A stretch of DNA of 64,000 bases from Bacillus cereus group sp. RP43 (GTDB lineage: Bacteria > Bacillota > Bacilli > Bacillales > Bacillaceae_G), in the NCBI RefSeq assembly GCF_040459645.1, contig NZ_JARVHQ010000001.1, positions 2,790,001-2,854,000 of the forward strand. Reading direction: 5' to 3'. Shown here in pieces: positions 7,738 through 16,987 of this stretch (position 1 is the first letter of the stretch; each line of letters opens with the position of its first letter). The position numbers were made by a program, and so were the translations under genes. Below the pieces are notes generated by a model that ran no database searches, had not been told where the DNA came from, and saw only the letters and a program-made list of their open reading frames with translations.

Positions 7738-8991
7738 ATGGGAATTTCTACACTATTATTAAATACCTTTATTATTATTATTTGTATCCTTAGCTATCAA
7801 GTATTTTGGCTAGAACATAAAGAAAAAATAGCATGTAATAATATATTAATTTCTGTTCTTTCCTCCATTGCAATTATTTTTTGTATGACTTTTCCTTTTC
7901 ATTTACATGCTGGGTTTATTTATGATTTACGTTTTATTCCAATAATATTAGTTTTTCTATATGGAAATACAAAGAGCATTATTTCTATAGGAATTTTATA
8001 TCTTTCTTATAGATTTTACTTAGGTGGAAGCGGAGTTTTCCCATCATTTATTATCTTTACTATTATTACTGGTATTACAATAATGTTTCGTTACTTGTTA
8101 CCCATTTATTTCAAGGAAAAAAAGATATTATTAAGCATACTACTTGTTTTGATATGTACAACTTCACTTTCTATCTTTGGTATTATAACTCAAATAAACA
8201 CAGGTGGTAAAATTGGCTCTACTCTCATTGAATTTTTATTAAATTATATAGTCATTAATATTTTTACAGTATTATTATCCGTTTATTTAATAGAGGGAAT
8301 GATTGAGAAATTTAAAATGAAAGAAAGAATGCAAAGAGCAGAAAAATTTTATATAGCTAGTGAACTAGCTGCATCTATTGCGCATGAAATTCATAATCCA
8401 CTGACCACGGTACATGGATTCACTCAATTATTAAATGAAAATGAGAACACTAAGATGTCTCAAGATAAGTACTTAGAAATTATGTTACTTGAAATGCAGC
8501 AAATACAATCTACTATAAATAACTATTTATCTTTAACCAAACCACAAAACATTATAAAAGAGAAACTAGATATTAATCACATTTTAAATCAGGTGAAAGA
8601 TGCTATTTCACCAATCGCTCTATCGTACAATGTTAAATTAAAACTGAATATTACAGACTCCCTTTTTATAAATGCTGATCCTGAAAAATTAAAACTGTGT
8701 TTAACTAACATCATACAAAACGGTATCGAGGCTATGATAGATGGTGGAGTATTGCAAATTAATATACAAAAAATTAAAGGGAATATTGTTATTGATATTA
8801 TTGATTCAGGAATTGGAATGTCCTCCGAACAACTAAAACGAATTGCCTTACCATTTTATTCAACAACTGAAAAAGGCACTGGACTGGGTACCATGATTGC
8901 CTACAGTACTATTAAAGAATTAAACGGAGATATAGACATAGAGAGTAAAGAAGGAAAAGGAACACGCTTTTCTATTAGTATTCCTTGTTAA
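7738..8991 (+). CDS. Orphan membrane sensor histidine kinase, sporulation-kinase type
   Basis: The protein has 417 residues. The first 195 or so carry about six hydrophobic helices like the 5TMR-LYT (LytS/YhcK-type) receptor module. A HisKA domain follows, with His216 in the AHEIHNPLTTVHGF H-box, then a HATPase_c domain with the N-box (IIQNGIEAM), DSGIGM and a GTGLGT G-box. The H-box is close to that of Bacillus Kin sporulation kinases, which phosphorylate Spo0F, and KinB has a comparable membrane layout. No response regulator lies beside it, which fits phosphorelay input. GAGAGG precedes the ATG. The Spo0F link is an inference. Confidence 0.88.
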   Translation: MGISTLLLNTFIIIICILSYQVFWLEHKEKIACNNILISVLSSIAIIFCMTFPFHLHAGFIYDLRFIPIILVFLYGNTKSIISIGILYLSYRFYLGGSGVFPSFIIFTIITGITIMFRYLLPIYFKEKKILLSILLVLICTTSLSIFGIITQINTGGKIGSTLIEFLLNYIVINIFTVLLSVYLIEGMIEKFKMKERMQRAEKFYIASELAASIAHEIHNPLTTVHGFTQLLNENENTKMSQDKYLEIMLLEMQQIQSTINNYLSLTKPQNIIKEKLDINHILNQVKDAISPIALSYNVKLKLNITDSLFINADPEKLKLCLTNIIQNGIEAMIDGGVLQINIQKIKGNIVIDIIDSGIGMSSEQLKRIALPFYSTTEKGTGLGTMIAYSTIKELNGDIDIESKEGKGTRFSISIPC

Positions 8992-9071
8992 CATAACAAA
9001 AGTATATTTCTTTCTCACGTAATTATATCAAGATATGGTGAAAATATATGATGTTACAAGAGGTAGTAAAT

Positions 9072-9401
9072 TTATAATAAATTCACTACCTCTTGTCTCT
9101 CTATCCACTTATCGAGTTTAATCTTGGTATCATCATTTAATCGTTTTCTTTTACCACATAACATCCTTGAAAGTGTTAAATATGAAATCTCTATTTCTTT
9201 TGCTAACTCACGTATACTTTTATTATTCTTCTCTTTATAGGTGTTCATCTTTTCAATATAAAACTCAATACTATTTAGGATTTCTTGATTTAGTATACTT
9301 ATTGGCTGCTCTTCAATAACTGGTTGTTTTTCCTCCATCTCAATGACTATGGCTATTAGCAAAACGAAGAAAGAAAAGAAACGGGAAAAAAGAAAATCCA
9401 T
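9072..9401 (-). CDS. Small protein with helix-turn-helix-like C-terminus
   Basis: A 109-residue frame. The first 21 residues are hydrophobic; the middle is acidic. Residues about 62-100 (SIRELAKEIEISYLTLSRMLCGKRKRL) look like a Cro/XRE-type helix-turn-helix. No convincing ribosome site precedes either Met1 or Met22, so the start is uncertain and the frame may be a fragment of a longer regulator. A 12-bp inverted repeat (9056-9067 with 9085-9096) overlaps its 3' end. It lies inside the IS-bounded accessory region. Confidence 0.5.
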   Translation of the reverse strand: MDFLFSRFFSFFVLLIAIVIEMEEKQPVIEEQPISILNQEILNSIEFYIEKMNTYKEKNNKSIRELAKEIEISYLTLSRMLCGKRKRLNDDTKIKLDKWIERQEVVNLL

Positions 9402-9628
9402 GGATGTATCGGATAAGCATCATTATTATTATGCTCACTGTTTTTCTATTCGTGAGTCAAGTTTGGAAATTATGATACAGAAATTGAGATGCACAATTGC
9501 ATCTTTTATTTAGATATATTGATGTATAATGAAATTGAACTGCTCAACATTTTTCGTTTAAGTTAGTCTATCAAGCTCTAACTACCTAATGAACTCAAGT
9601 AAACGCATCTTAAGTCATTTTAAGAAAT

Positions 9629-9658
9629 ACAAAAGGCGCCCATGTAGGCGCTTTTTGT
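9629..9658 (-). terminator. Terminator of the hypothetical gene at 9686
   Basis: ACAAAAGGCGCC (9629-9640) pairs with GGCGCTTTTTGT (9647-9658). It lies 28 nt beyond the minus-strand stop, with T-rich sequence on the minus strand. Confidence 0.65.
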
Positions 9659-9685
9659 ATAAGAAAACACCTTATATTTCAGCTT

Positions 9686-10009
9686 TTAGAATTCTTCTAT
9701 TTCAACTGTAAAATGTGGCTTGAATTTCACTTCGATTCTTTTCTTTGCTTTTGCCCCTTGAATGTATAGCGAGTCATTACGCGTATAAATTTGTTTCACC
9801 GACTCCATCTTGGTTTCAATGATACGTTTGTCTTCATAAAGCATTTTTAATTCAACAGTTGCATCATAATAGAACATAATCATTACCAATTCAAATCCAA
9901 GTTTATCGATTTTGCAATATCTATACGCACCCGCACCTGGAATATAATAATCTTCTGGTTCATCCTCGAATATTTCTAATAACTCGTATTTATCATATTT
10001 TATATCCAA
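9686..10009 (-). CDS. Hypothetical small acidic protein
   Basis: The protein has 107 residues and no signal or membrane segment. It mixes acidic and aromatic residues with probable beta strands (for example FELVMIMFYYDATVELKMLY). The start is TTG at 10009, after a GAGG site. I do not recognise the family. The size and composition are like small immunity-type or phage-type proteins, but nothing in the sequence proves this. It has its own terminator and lies just outside the IS relic at 10076. Confidence 0.55.
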   Translation of the reverse strand: MDIKYDKYELLEIFEDEPEDYYIPGAGAYRYCKIDKLGFELVMIMFYYDATVELKMLYEDKRIIETKMESVKQIYTRNDSLYIQGAKAKKRIEVKFKPHFTVEIEEF

Positions 10010-10075
10010 TATTCCTCAACCTTTTTTGTACTAGAATGTTTTAACTATGCTATTCATTTGTAACTAATCTCTGAA

Positions 10076-10227
10076 ACTTGGACATACTGATACTAGTACT
10101 CTAAAAAGGACGTGATCAGTATGGAAAAGCAAAACCTATTCAAGTGTTTGGGCTAACAGCATAAAATACAGTTCCGCTCGAAATATATGCGCTATATTCT
10201 CTATTATTTTATCTTTGCACCAGAACC
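10076..10227 (+). mobile_element. IS6/IS240-type relic with transposase start and right end
   Basis: It begins with a 44-bp leader nearly identical to 5559-5603. An ATG at 10121 then gives MEKQNLFK, the usual start of IS240-type transposases, but a stop follows after 11 codons. The rest is a short tail ending in TTTGCACCAGAACC (10214-10227), the exact inverse of the repeat at 5514. This is an internally deleted copy that has lost its left terminal repeat. Confidence 0.7.
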
Positions 10228-10260
10228 TTAATTCTTAACTAACTATTTGGACAACCAGTT

Positions 10261-10305
10261 AAACGGGACATTTTATGGATGATAAATCTAGGTTATGGCC
10301 CGTTT
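10261..10305. terminator. Hairpin beside the IS relic
   Basis: AAACGGG (10261-10267) and CCCGTTT (10299-10305) pair at the base of an imperfect stem, with T-rich sequence on the plus strand. Weakly supported. Confidence 0.4.
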
Positions 10306-10509
10306 TTATATGCCATTTAGATCTTCCCTTTTAACATCAATTAGTGAGATTCTTATTTCCCACCTTTGTATAAAGTTCAAATTTGCTCTAACTTCACTCC
10401 CGTGCTCCAAAATATTTGGTGCCTTAATCATTTTTACACCTTCAGGGATTTCATGTTCTCTTCTAGAAATATGTTTCAAATCAGAAGGTATTAACCGCAA
10501 TTTAGGCAT
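10306..10509 (-). CDS. Hypothetical 67-residue frame
   Basis: An AGAGGT lies about 10 nt before the ATG. The product is charged and soluble, with no motif that I recognise, and it ends at the hairpin at 10261. In this scarred stretch it may be a fragment of a longer gene. Confidence 0.3.
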   Translation of the reverse strand: MPKLRLIPSDLKHISRREHEIPEGVKMIKAPNILEHGSEVRANLNFIQRWEIRISLIDVKREDLNGI

Positions 10510-11009
10510 AGGATGGATGACCTCTTTTTTTTACAATCCTTAATTAATGTGCTCAATTTTATAATATAGATTCTAGACAACTACCCAAAAAAGGTGGGAA
10601 TACAAGAGTTTACTGAAATCAAAAAATCATGTTATGACATATAAAACCGACAGCTCTCAATCCGGATAAATTGGCAAAGACGTAGCAATGATGCTTAAGA
10701 TTCAGAAGTCTACTTTGGATCACAACAAAATATAGATTTGAATCATATTTCTCAATGAACAATATTACTTAACGTGATAAAATAATATTGGATGGGAGCC
10801 CAATATTATTAAAATTAAGATGGTTCAAGTCAGAGGAAGGCACCCTAGGGTGTCTTTTCTTGTTTATTATAAAAAACCTCAAGCATGAATTATATACTTG
10901 AGGTTTTTTTCGATTTCTTGTCTCAAAGATACCAATATAGAACTTGATGGAATTCCTAAAAAAACATCTCTTAATACAAATTATATCATATTTGTTAAAT
11001 AGTGAACTA
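10510..11009. other. Decayed intergenic stretch
   Basis: No intact gene. A plus frame near 10630-10735 reads MTYKTDSSQSG, a stop, then IGKDVAMMLKIQKSTL, which looks like the start of a small phage- or plasmid-type DNA-binding protein. A hairpin GACACCC/GGGTGTC-like element lies near 10836-10855. Confidence 0.35.
10871..10909. terminator. Terminator downstream of the SGNH hydrolase
   Basis: Perfect 13-bp arms AAAAAACCTCAAG (10871-10883) and CTTGAGGTTTTTT (10897-10909), symmetric for both strands. Confidence 0.75.
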
Positions 11010-11600
11010 TTATTCTGACTTCTGTACAGGCAAACTACTAAAAATCAATTCAGCAACTTTTACATATCCTTTTGAGTTTGGATGAATTAAATCCGTAGAC
11101 CAAAGCGTATTGTCAATAACTAAATGATGATTCCAAAAGTCAACATGATGAAGCTTATACTCTCTGCTCAGTGAAAGTATAACTTCATTTGCCTCTAATA
11201 ATTGTTCTTTTAATACTTGTTTTTTTTCAGAAGAAAAAGGAAGCCTAACTGTAAAATCTGGAAGGTTTGCTATAATAATATCAGCACCTGTTTTACTTAA
11301 TGTATCTATCATAAATTCCATATCGTTCTTATATGTATGATGATTCCAACGTCCTTTTAAAACATCGTTTGCACCTGCAATTAGACTAACCAAATCTGGA
11401 TTAAAAGTTAATGCCTGCTCCAATTGCTGTGAGCGAATTTCTTTAGTTACTAACCCACGTTTTGCAAAATTAGCATATTTCAAATCATTTACACACAGTT
11501 GAACAAAATGATCTACCCAGCTTTTTAATGCTATTCCCTCAACTTCATCCCCTATCCCCTCTGTAAAACTATCACCAATCGCTACAAATCGCTTCCACAT
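11010..11600 (-). CDS. SGNH/GDSL-family hydrolase
   Basis: The protein has 196 residues from the chosen start. Block I is AIGDSFTEG at about residues 6-14, with the catalytic Ser in GDS. Block III is AGANDV near 75, and block V is DLIHPN near 170, with the Asp and His of the triad. There is no signal peptide, so it acts in the cytoplasm, probably as an esterase or lipase-like acyl hydrolase. An in-frame start 14 codons upstream exists, but the GGGGG ribosome site lies just before the Met of MWKRFVAIGDS. The substrate is unknown. Confidence 0.88.
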   Translation of the reverse strand: MWKRFVAIGDSFTEGIGDEVEGIALKSWVDHFVQLCVNDLKYANFAKRGLVTKEIRSQQLEQALTFNPDLVSLIAGANDVLKGRWNHHTYKNDMEFMIDTLSKTGADIIIANLPDFTVRLPFSSEKKQVLKEQLLEANEVILSLSREYKLHHVDFWNHHLVIDNTLWSTDLIHPNSKGYVKVAELIFSSLPVQKSE

Positions 11601-11769
11601 ATCTAGTCCCCCTTTTTTGTTATTCATATCTACACTATACAATATCCCACAGCGTAATTGTTCTTCTTAAATGTTTTTCAATTTAAATTAAATTCCATAG
11701 GAGATTTTTCAAATGAGCAAGACAACTCGATTAAACTATTTCACATGAACAAAAACATGAAAATCTACG

Positions 11770-12801
11770 TTATCTTCTCGCAGAAATAGGTTGAGACCAA
11801 CTATCTTTTCCATTATCATTTAAGCGTACTTGAAAAACATATATAGGTTGAGAAAAGCCTTTTGTATCAGCGTAGTAATCTATATTATAATCTGTAATGA
11901 CTAATGTATCACCTGCTTTGAAAGATATTATAGGATCAAAGTCTCCTTGTTTTAGTTTTTGAAATACTTCTTTGGGAGACAGAATTTCGACATCTCGAAT
12001 ATGTGATTTTTTTGTAACTGGCTCATTGTCATTAGCCATTTTTGTAATTCCCTCTTTATAAACAGGCATTTTATTACCTTCGTCTTTTAACTCTATTGAT
12101 GTTTTTATAGTGACATCAGTCATGTCTGTTTTTGTAATGGGATCTAAAGGCATATTCCCAAATTCCTTCATTTGATATGAAATCATTATTCCAAGTGCAA
12201 CAAAACTTACTGTAATCGGAAGAAATAAATATTTGGTCATTTGTGTATCTGTTTCTTTTTTCTTCAACAATATAAGAACTATATTTAACATAGAATATCC
12301 TAGCATCATTCCTAAAGTATTATGAAGTAAATCGGCTAGTTCCATACTTCCACGTTGCATTATAAATTCAAGGATTTCAATCAATAAACTTGCTATAATT
12401 GAGCTGATTAACATCCATTTTGTTTTTTGAAAAACATTACTAAATAAAGGTAGTAAAATTCCTAACGGAAAAAGCATACCTATATTCACAATGATATGGA
12501 AAAAAGAAGAAAATGAAAAGGTATTCCATGCTTTTTTATAAACACTAAGTACATCAAAGTCAATTGTTCTTGCAAAAGTTATATCATCTGGACGACCAAA
12601 TGAAGTGGCTGATAATGCAAGGGAATAATATCCTATTATTAACATAAACAATATAATTTGTTGTACAGTAAATTTTTTTCCTCCTCTACATACCTTTTTG
12701 TATACTACAAAGTAGCTAAAAGCAAAAAGGAGTAGTAACAAGAATGTAAGTTGTATTGTAGGAATTGCAACGAGAACTAGTAGTTCGGAAATAAAATTCA
12801 T
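11770..12801 (-). CDS. VanZ-like membrane protein
   Basis: The protein has 343 residues and about six membrane helices within the first 215. The VanZ-type signature lies at about 105-170 (FHIIVNIGMLFPLGILLPL and ELADLLHNTLGMMLGY). About 125 extracytoplasmic residues follow, with no family that I recognise. VanZ proteins are associated with low-level teicoplanin resistance, but the mechanism is unresolved. AGAGGTG precedes the ATG. The neighbourhood (VanRS-like system, carboxypeptidase, PBP genes) supports a cell-wall role. It is transcribed alone. Confidence 0.85.
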   Translation of the reverse strand: MNFISELLVLVAIPTIQLTFLLLLLFAFSYFVVYKKVCRGGKKFTVQQIILFMLIIGYYSLALSATSFGRPDDITFARTIDFDVLSVYKKAWNTFSFSSFFHIIVNIGMLFPLGILLPLFSNVFQKTKWMLISSIIASLLIEILEFIMQRGSMELADLLHNTLGMMLGYSMLNIVLILLKKKETDTQMTKYLFLPITVSFVALGIMISYQMKEFGNMPLDPITKTDMTDVTIKTSIELKDEGNKMPVYKEGITKMANDNEPVTKKSHIRDVEILSPKEVFQKLKQGDFDPIISFKAGDTLVITDYNIDYYADTKGFSQPIYVFQVRLNDNGKDSWSQPISARR

Positions 12802-13166
12802 TTTACACCTCTGTTTTTACGAATAAAATATTCAATAGTTTTATATAACAATCTAGATATAGGTAGCGATGTGTTGTTACCCCTAATAATTATTAATATA
12901 GAATTAAACCTATACTCTTGAAACTAACTTTATATGAACAAGCGGCTACCAGGAAACTAGCGTTTTACTAATTGTATTTTCGGCTATGTTTGGATAAACG
13001 TTACGAAGATTCTCTTTAGTAAGAGGATTTTTGAAGTTAAGTATAAGATTAAAAATTTATTCAATTTTAGTATGTTTATATAGAATCCATAATTGACCGG
13101 ATCCTAATATACTTAGGATCCGGTAATATACGTATATTTACTAAAGAAATAAAATTCCTTCAAGCA
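12802..13166. other. Intergenic region with one long hairpin
   Basis: No gene. ACCGGATCCTAA (13096-13107) and TTAGGATCCGGT (13113-13124) form a perfect 12-bp stem. No long T-run follows, so it may be a structured element rather than a classic terminator. Confidence 0.5.
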
Positions 13167-14276
13167 TTACATTTTTTTTCGAAAATTTATTGTTCTTTGT
13201 TTTGCCCAGTTGATACATTTCTTTTCAATTAACTGATACGAAACTATCGAAAAAAGTATTGTCATTGAAATACACAAAGCAAGAAGGAAAAAGATAGGTA
13301 TCTTTGTATACAAAAGTTTAAATAGTACCATCATGATTGGAAAATGACACAAATAGATACTGTATGAAATTTCTCCTAAGTATACAAATACACTCTTATT
13401 TAAAAATGCTTTCACTTTTAGGTTACTCATGGCCATTATTATAAATATACTAACACCGATTACGACACCCCAATCTTTTAATAAGAAAGTAGTATCATTA
13501 CGGGAAAAACCATAAATTAAAATGGAATATAAATATAGAATAATCCCTAATGCAATAAGAAATCCTTTATTAAATTTTTTCATATTCCTATATAAGTAGA
13601 TAAGCTTTTCCTGATGCTTAAAAATTAACATTCCAACCATAAACATCGATGTGAAATGCAGTGTATCGGCATAACCATTATAAAATCCCTCTGCTTTCCC
13701 TATATGCAACATATTAAGGAAAACACTAATTAAAGAAAAGCTCAAAGCAAATAGTATCGTTTTCTTCCAACTCAGTTTATAAAAAAGAAGGAATAACAAA
13801 GGAAACACAATAGATATACGCATTTCTTGAGCCAATGACCAGATAACTGGATTATAATTTTCCGTAAAAAAGTTATTAAGAAGCACAAAGTGGTTTATAA
13901 TATCTATTTTTGTTATAGACCCCTGCCACCTATCATAGAACCAATCCCGTAGTCCAGCCACTTCATACGGCGAGAATAAAATAAATAAAGCAAAGGTAAT
14001 GATTATCCAAAAATAATAAGGGATATAGATTCGTACAAATCGCTTAATTAAATATCCCCAATAATTTGTTTTTGAATGATAAAGTGCCATAGATAACACA
14101 AAACCACTTAGTACATAAAAAACGATTACAGCTTCTCCACCCGCCCATAAAAACCTAAGCGGGGAAAATTTAATAGAATTAGGCAACGATGGTAGCATTA
14201 AACAAAAATGTCCAAATACCACTGTAAGTGCTGCTAATCCTCGTATGGAATCTAATTCTTTTATTCTCTTACTCAT
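13167..14276 (-). CDS. Membrane acyltransferase, acyltransferase-3 family
   Basis: The protein has 369 residues from the chosen start and about ten membrane helices. The N-terminus carries the family hallmark KELDSIRGLAALTVVFGHF, with the conserved Arg and the catalytic His. Such proteins move acetyl or other acyl groups to extracytoplasmic sugars such as peptidoglycan or exopolysaccharide. It lacks the SGNH domain found in OatA. The start is the Met at 14276, preceded by AAGGAGA; an upstream in-frame start adds 16 residues but has no ribosome site. A remnant of a paralogue lies at 3118. Confidence 0.88.
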   Translation of the reverse strand: MSKRIKELDSIRGLAALTVVFGHFCLMLPSLPNSIKFSPLRFLWAGGEAVIVFYVLSGFVLSMALYHSKTNYWGYLIKRFVRIYIPYYFWIIITFALFILFSPYEVAGLRDWFYDRWQGSITKIDIINHFVLLNNFFTENYNPVIWSLAQEMRISIVFPLLFLLFYKLSWKKTILFALSFSLISVFLNMLHIGKAEGFYNGYADTLHFTSMFMVGMLIFKHQEKLIYLYRNMKKFNKGFLIALGIILYLYSILIYGFSRNDTTFLLKDWGVVIGVSIFIIMAMSNLKVKAFLNKSVFVYLGEISYSIYLCHFPIMMVLFKLLYTKIPIFFLLALCISMTILFSIVSYQLIEKKCINWAKQRTINFRKKM

Positions 14277-14466
14277 AAAATGTTCTCCTTGTAAATTGTA
14301 GATTTTGCTGTTAATAAAGGCCACTATACTAGTGTAGTGGGAGAATTGTACATATTGTTTCTTTAAATTCCTAATATAAGCAGTACAAAGTCAATCTATG
14401 TATCTGTTTAAGGGAACTTTCGAATTTAGGCATAAGTTATATAATAATAGAAAGAAAAAAGAAATT

Positions 14467-14982
14467 TCATTCTATAAAATCGTATTGTTGTTTAGAAAAC
14501 ATTTTAAAACTGTTTTCTAAACCCTTGTTATAGTCTGTCTGTTTATCTGTCCACTGAACACCCTTATTGCCAGGCCACCCTGAGGTATTTGCAACATGTT
14601 TTAATAGCTCTGGCCCTTTTAAATTTTGTTGTAAACCACGGTTATATGCATTTGTCATATTAGATATTGCAATTCGAGTATTCGTTTCTATATTTTTCAA
14701 ATCTTCGTTCGTTAAATCTTTAGGTGCTAGTCCACCTCGATGGAGCTGAAACAGTCCAAATGATGTTCCCTGATCTCCGACTGCATTTTGATCAAACTTA
14801 CTTTCATGGAATGCAATAGATAAAGGAATCCATGGTGGCATACCATGCTCTATTGATATTTGTTGTATCGTGTTTCTTACTTTAACTCGGTTAGTATGAT
14901 GGTCATATGCGTATTTTGTAATATATAGCCCTACTGTTAAAACCAAAATAAATACTCCGATTTTTATTAATGTCCCTCTCAT
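14467..14982 (-). CDS. Membrane-anchored lytic transglycosylase-like protein
   Basis: The protein has 171 residues. A short N-terminal helix (about 5-22) anchors or exports it. The rest is an SLT/lysozyme-like domain, with the catalytic Glu in AFHESKFDQNAVG near residue 61 and the GTSFGLFQLHRGG substrate-groove motif near 77. Such enzymes cut the glycan strand of peptidoglycan. GAGGTG lies 7 nt before the ATG at 14982; a GTG three codons upstream overlaps that ribosome site and is unlikely. It is a short, single-domain form. Confidence 0.85.
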   Translation of the reverse strand: MRGTLIKIGVFILVLTVGLYITKYAYDHHTNRVKVRNTIQQISIEHGMPPWIPLSIAFHESKFDQNAVGDQGTSFGLFQLHRGGLAPKDLTNEDLKNIETNTRIAISNMTNAYNRGLQQNLKGPELLKHVANTSGWPGNKGVQWTDKQTDYNKGLENSFKMFSKQQYDFIE

Positions 14983-15061
14983 CGACGTCACCTCACTTGT
15001 CAGTATCAGAGATTGTCACTAATAATATTTGATTATTCTTTGTTTCATTAATTGCCAATTT
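14983..15061. other. Short intergenic gap
   Basis: Upstream region of the transglycosylase gene. No clear promoter was seen. Confidence 0.3.
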
Positions 15062-15247
15062 TTAAGTGGAATTATTAGGGGTTTCTTCCATACAACATCC
15101 ACCTTTATCACTTTCAGTACATTTACTGTTGCAAGGAAGAGAGTTTTCTCCAATTCCTGACTTTTTTATTCGATTAAAATTAAAGAATAACTCTATACAT
15201 AGCGATAAACGCTATAAAAGATACTTAAATTTTTTAAAAAAATTCAT
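15062..15247 (-). pseudogene. Small Cys-rich protein gene interrupted by an in-frame TAG
   Basis: GGAGG at 15255-15259 lies 7 nt before an ATG at 15247. The frame runs MNFFKKFKYLL, then TAG at 15212-15214. It continues in the same frame for 49 codons (RLSLCIELFFNFNRIKKSG..., then five Cys in a polar tail ending PNNST) to TAA. The tail is protein-like: a hydrophobic segment, then a Cys-rich end. I infer a 61-codon gene broken by a nonsense mutation. A sequencing error or readthrough is possible. I do not recognise the family. Confidence 0.45.
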
Positions 15248-15259
15248 TTTCTAGCCTCC

Positions 15260-15673
15260 ATTTCTTTATACAATTAATTTAAAACAAAATATTTAATAGA
15301 AAGAAAAGATTTTATTAATTTTTTATAAAATTTGATAACAGAAATAAGTACCAGGTATTATTTTTTTATTGTCACTTGATCGAATAATGAATGATTACTC
15401 ATCATGTAACTTTATTAAACTAACATTGCACCAGAATCCTTTGAATCAAAAGATCGAAAATAAAAGCCATCCTTTCTGTATATTTCTACAAAAAGAATAG
15501 CGTTTTTTGATTATATGGATACAAATTTATCTTAGCTTGATTGCAATACCAAAAGTTCCAAAGAACCAAATTTGAGAATTAATGCAATCTTCAATTCCAA
15601 GCCATCCACATAAGAATCTATAATACTTTGAAACCTTTTGTTTCAGGCTAATATTTAGTTTTATCCTACAAAG
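15260..15673. other. AT-rich intergenic region
   Basis: No gene seen. TTGCACCAGAATCC at 15426-15439 resembles the IS6-type right end at 10214 but has an extra base and no other IS sequence beside it. Confidence 0.3.
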
Positions 15674-16987
15674 TTAGCCTTTTACTATATCAACCGCACT
15701 ATTCCACATACCTCTAAAGAAAGATCCTATTTCGCGCATTAAACGTGTAAACCAATTAGCTTGTTCTACTTCAGATTTTGTTACAAGGTCTACTTGTAAT
15801 GATTTACCTGATAAAAACCCAGGATCTGTACTATCTTTAGGTGATATAATCATTTGGCTAATTGTTACGCCTTTTTTAATAGGCGCTTCTTGTTCTTTAT
15901 TCGATACTTTAAATTCTTTTTTATAAACGTCATTGTTGCCCTTTGGCATTGGAAGTGAAACAGCTTGCTTCGTTTGAACAACTACATCTTGGCCCTTTGC
16001 ATTTGCTACTCGCACTGTTTCATGCCCTTTTACTACTGAATCTTTCCCATAGACTTTCTTCACTTCAAAATTCGCAAATCCATAATCATATAATTTCTTT
16101 GTTTCATCAAAACGTGCTGTATGAGAGTTTGCTTTTATCACTACAGAGATTAGACGCATACCGTTTCTTTCTACTGTACCAGTGAAACAATCTCCGGCTT
16201 CTGGAGTAGTTCCTGTTTTCAATCCATCAACACCTTCGTATTGCTTAATTAAACCTTTTAACATCATGTTAAAATTCACCATATCAATTGGATACTTGCC
16301 ACCCTTTTGGAATGTTTTTTTGGGGATTTTTGCTGTATCTAATATTTTCGGAAAATCTTGAATGAGACGTTGTGCTAAAATCGCACAATCTCTTGCGGAC
16401 ATTTTATTTTTCTCGTCTAGAGTTGTCCCTTCTGGGTGATATCCTTTTAAATCTTGGTTTGTTAAACCTGTAGAGTTTACAAATATATAATTCTTCATTC
16501 CAAACTCTTTTGACTTATCGTTCATCATTTTTACGAAATTGACTTCTTTTCCAGCAATCTCTTCAGCTAAAGCAATTGTTGCACCGTTTGCAGAGTAAAT
16601 TGCCATTGCCTCATATAACTCTTTTACCGTATAAGAGCCACCATTTTCTAATGGAACGTTTGATAATGAGCGATCTTGCGAAATCTTATATGCATATTCA
16701 GAAATTTTAACTTTTTGATCCCATTTAAGTTTTCCTTTATCCACCGCTTCATGAACTAAGTATTCACTCATCATTTTTGTCATACTAGCAATTGCTAATA
16801 ATTCATCTGCATTTTTTTGATATAAAATTTTCCCGGAATTTGCTTCTACTAAAATTGCTGATCCTGCTTCTACGTCTATAGCAGGGACTGTTTCCGCTGA
16901 TGCATTCCCAGATGTAACAACCATGCTACAAAATAGTGTAAGCACTGTTATTATTCCAATAAATCTCTTGCAAAACATACCTTTCAC
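15674..16987 (-). CDS. D-alanyl-D-alanine carboxypeptidase, PBP5/DacA family
   Basis: The protein has 437 residues, close to B. subtilis DacA (443). A Sec signal peptide ends near AxA about residue 31. The S11 peptidase domain has SxxK as SMTK near 67-70, SxN as SANG near 130 and KTG near 235. A beta-rich PBP5 C-terminal domain and an amphipathic tail (WFTRLMREIGSFFRGMWN) for membrane binding follow. It removes the terminal D-Ala of pentapeptides and so limits cross-linking. GTG at 16987 follows GGAGG by 8 nt. A predicted ECF promoter lies about 240 nt upstream, which makes this a stress-linked paralogue rather than the main dacA. Confidence 0.92.
   Translation of the reverse strand: MKGMFCKRFIGIITVLTLFCSMVVTSGNASAETVPAIDVEAGSAILVEANSGKILYQKNADELLAIASMTKMMSEYLVHEAVDKGKLKWDQKVKISEYAYKISQDRSLSNVPLENGGSYTVKELYEAMAIYSANGATIALAEEIAGKEVNFVKMMNDKSKEFGMKNYIFVNSTGLTNQDLKGYHPEGTTLDEKNKMSARDCAILAQRLIQDFPKILDTAKIPKKTFQKGGKYPIDMVNFNMMLKGLIKQYEGVDGLKTGTTPEAGDCFTGTVERNGMRLISVVIKANSHTARFDETKKLYDYGFANFEVKKVYGKDSVVKGHETVRVANAKGQDVVVQTKQAVSLPMPKGNNDVYKKEFKVSNKEQEAPIKKGVTISQMIISPKDSTDPGFLSGKSLQVDLVTKSEVEQANWFTRLMREIGSFFRGMWNSAVDIVKG

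Noticed and set aside
9056..9096. 12-bp perfect inverted repeat as a terminator
   Set aside because: No T-run on either strand, and one arm lies in the coding end of the small HTH gene.
9343..9513. Plus-strand frame with KKEKKREKRKS followed by a possible membrane segment after a frameshift
   Set aside because: Needs an undocumented frameshift and overlaps the HTH-type frame; too weak.
11601..11642. Upstream start for the SGNH hydrolase
   Set aside because: The GGGGG ribosome site lies between the two starts and points to the inner Met at 11600.
15426..15439. Third possible IS6-type right end
   Set aside because: One extra base and no leader, transposase or partner repeat nearby; could be chance.
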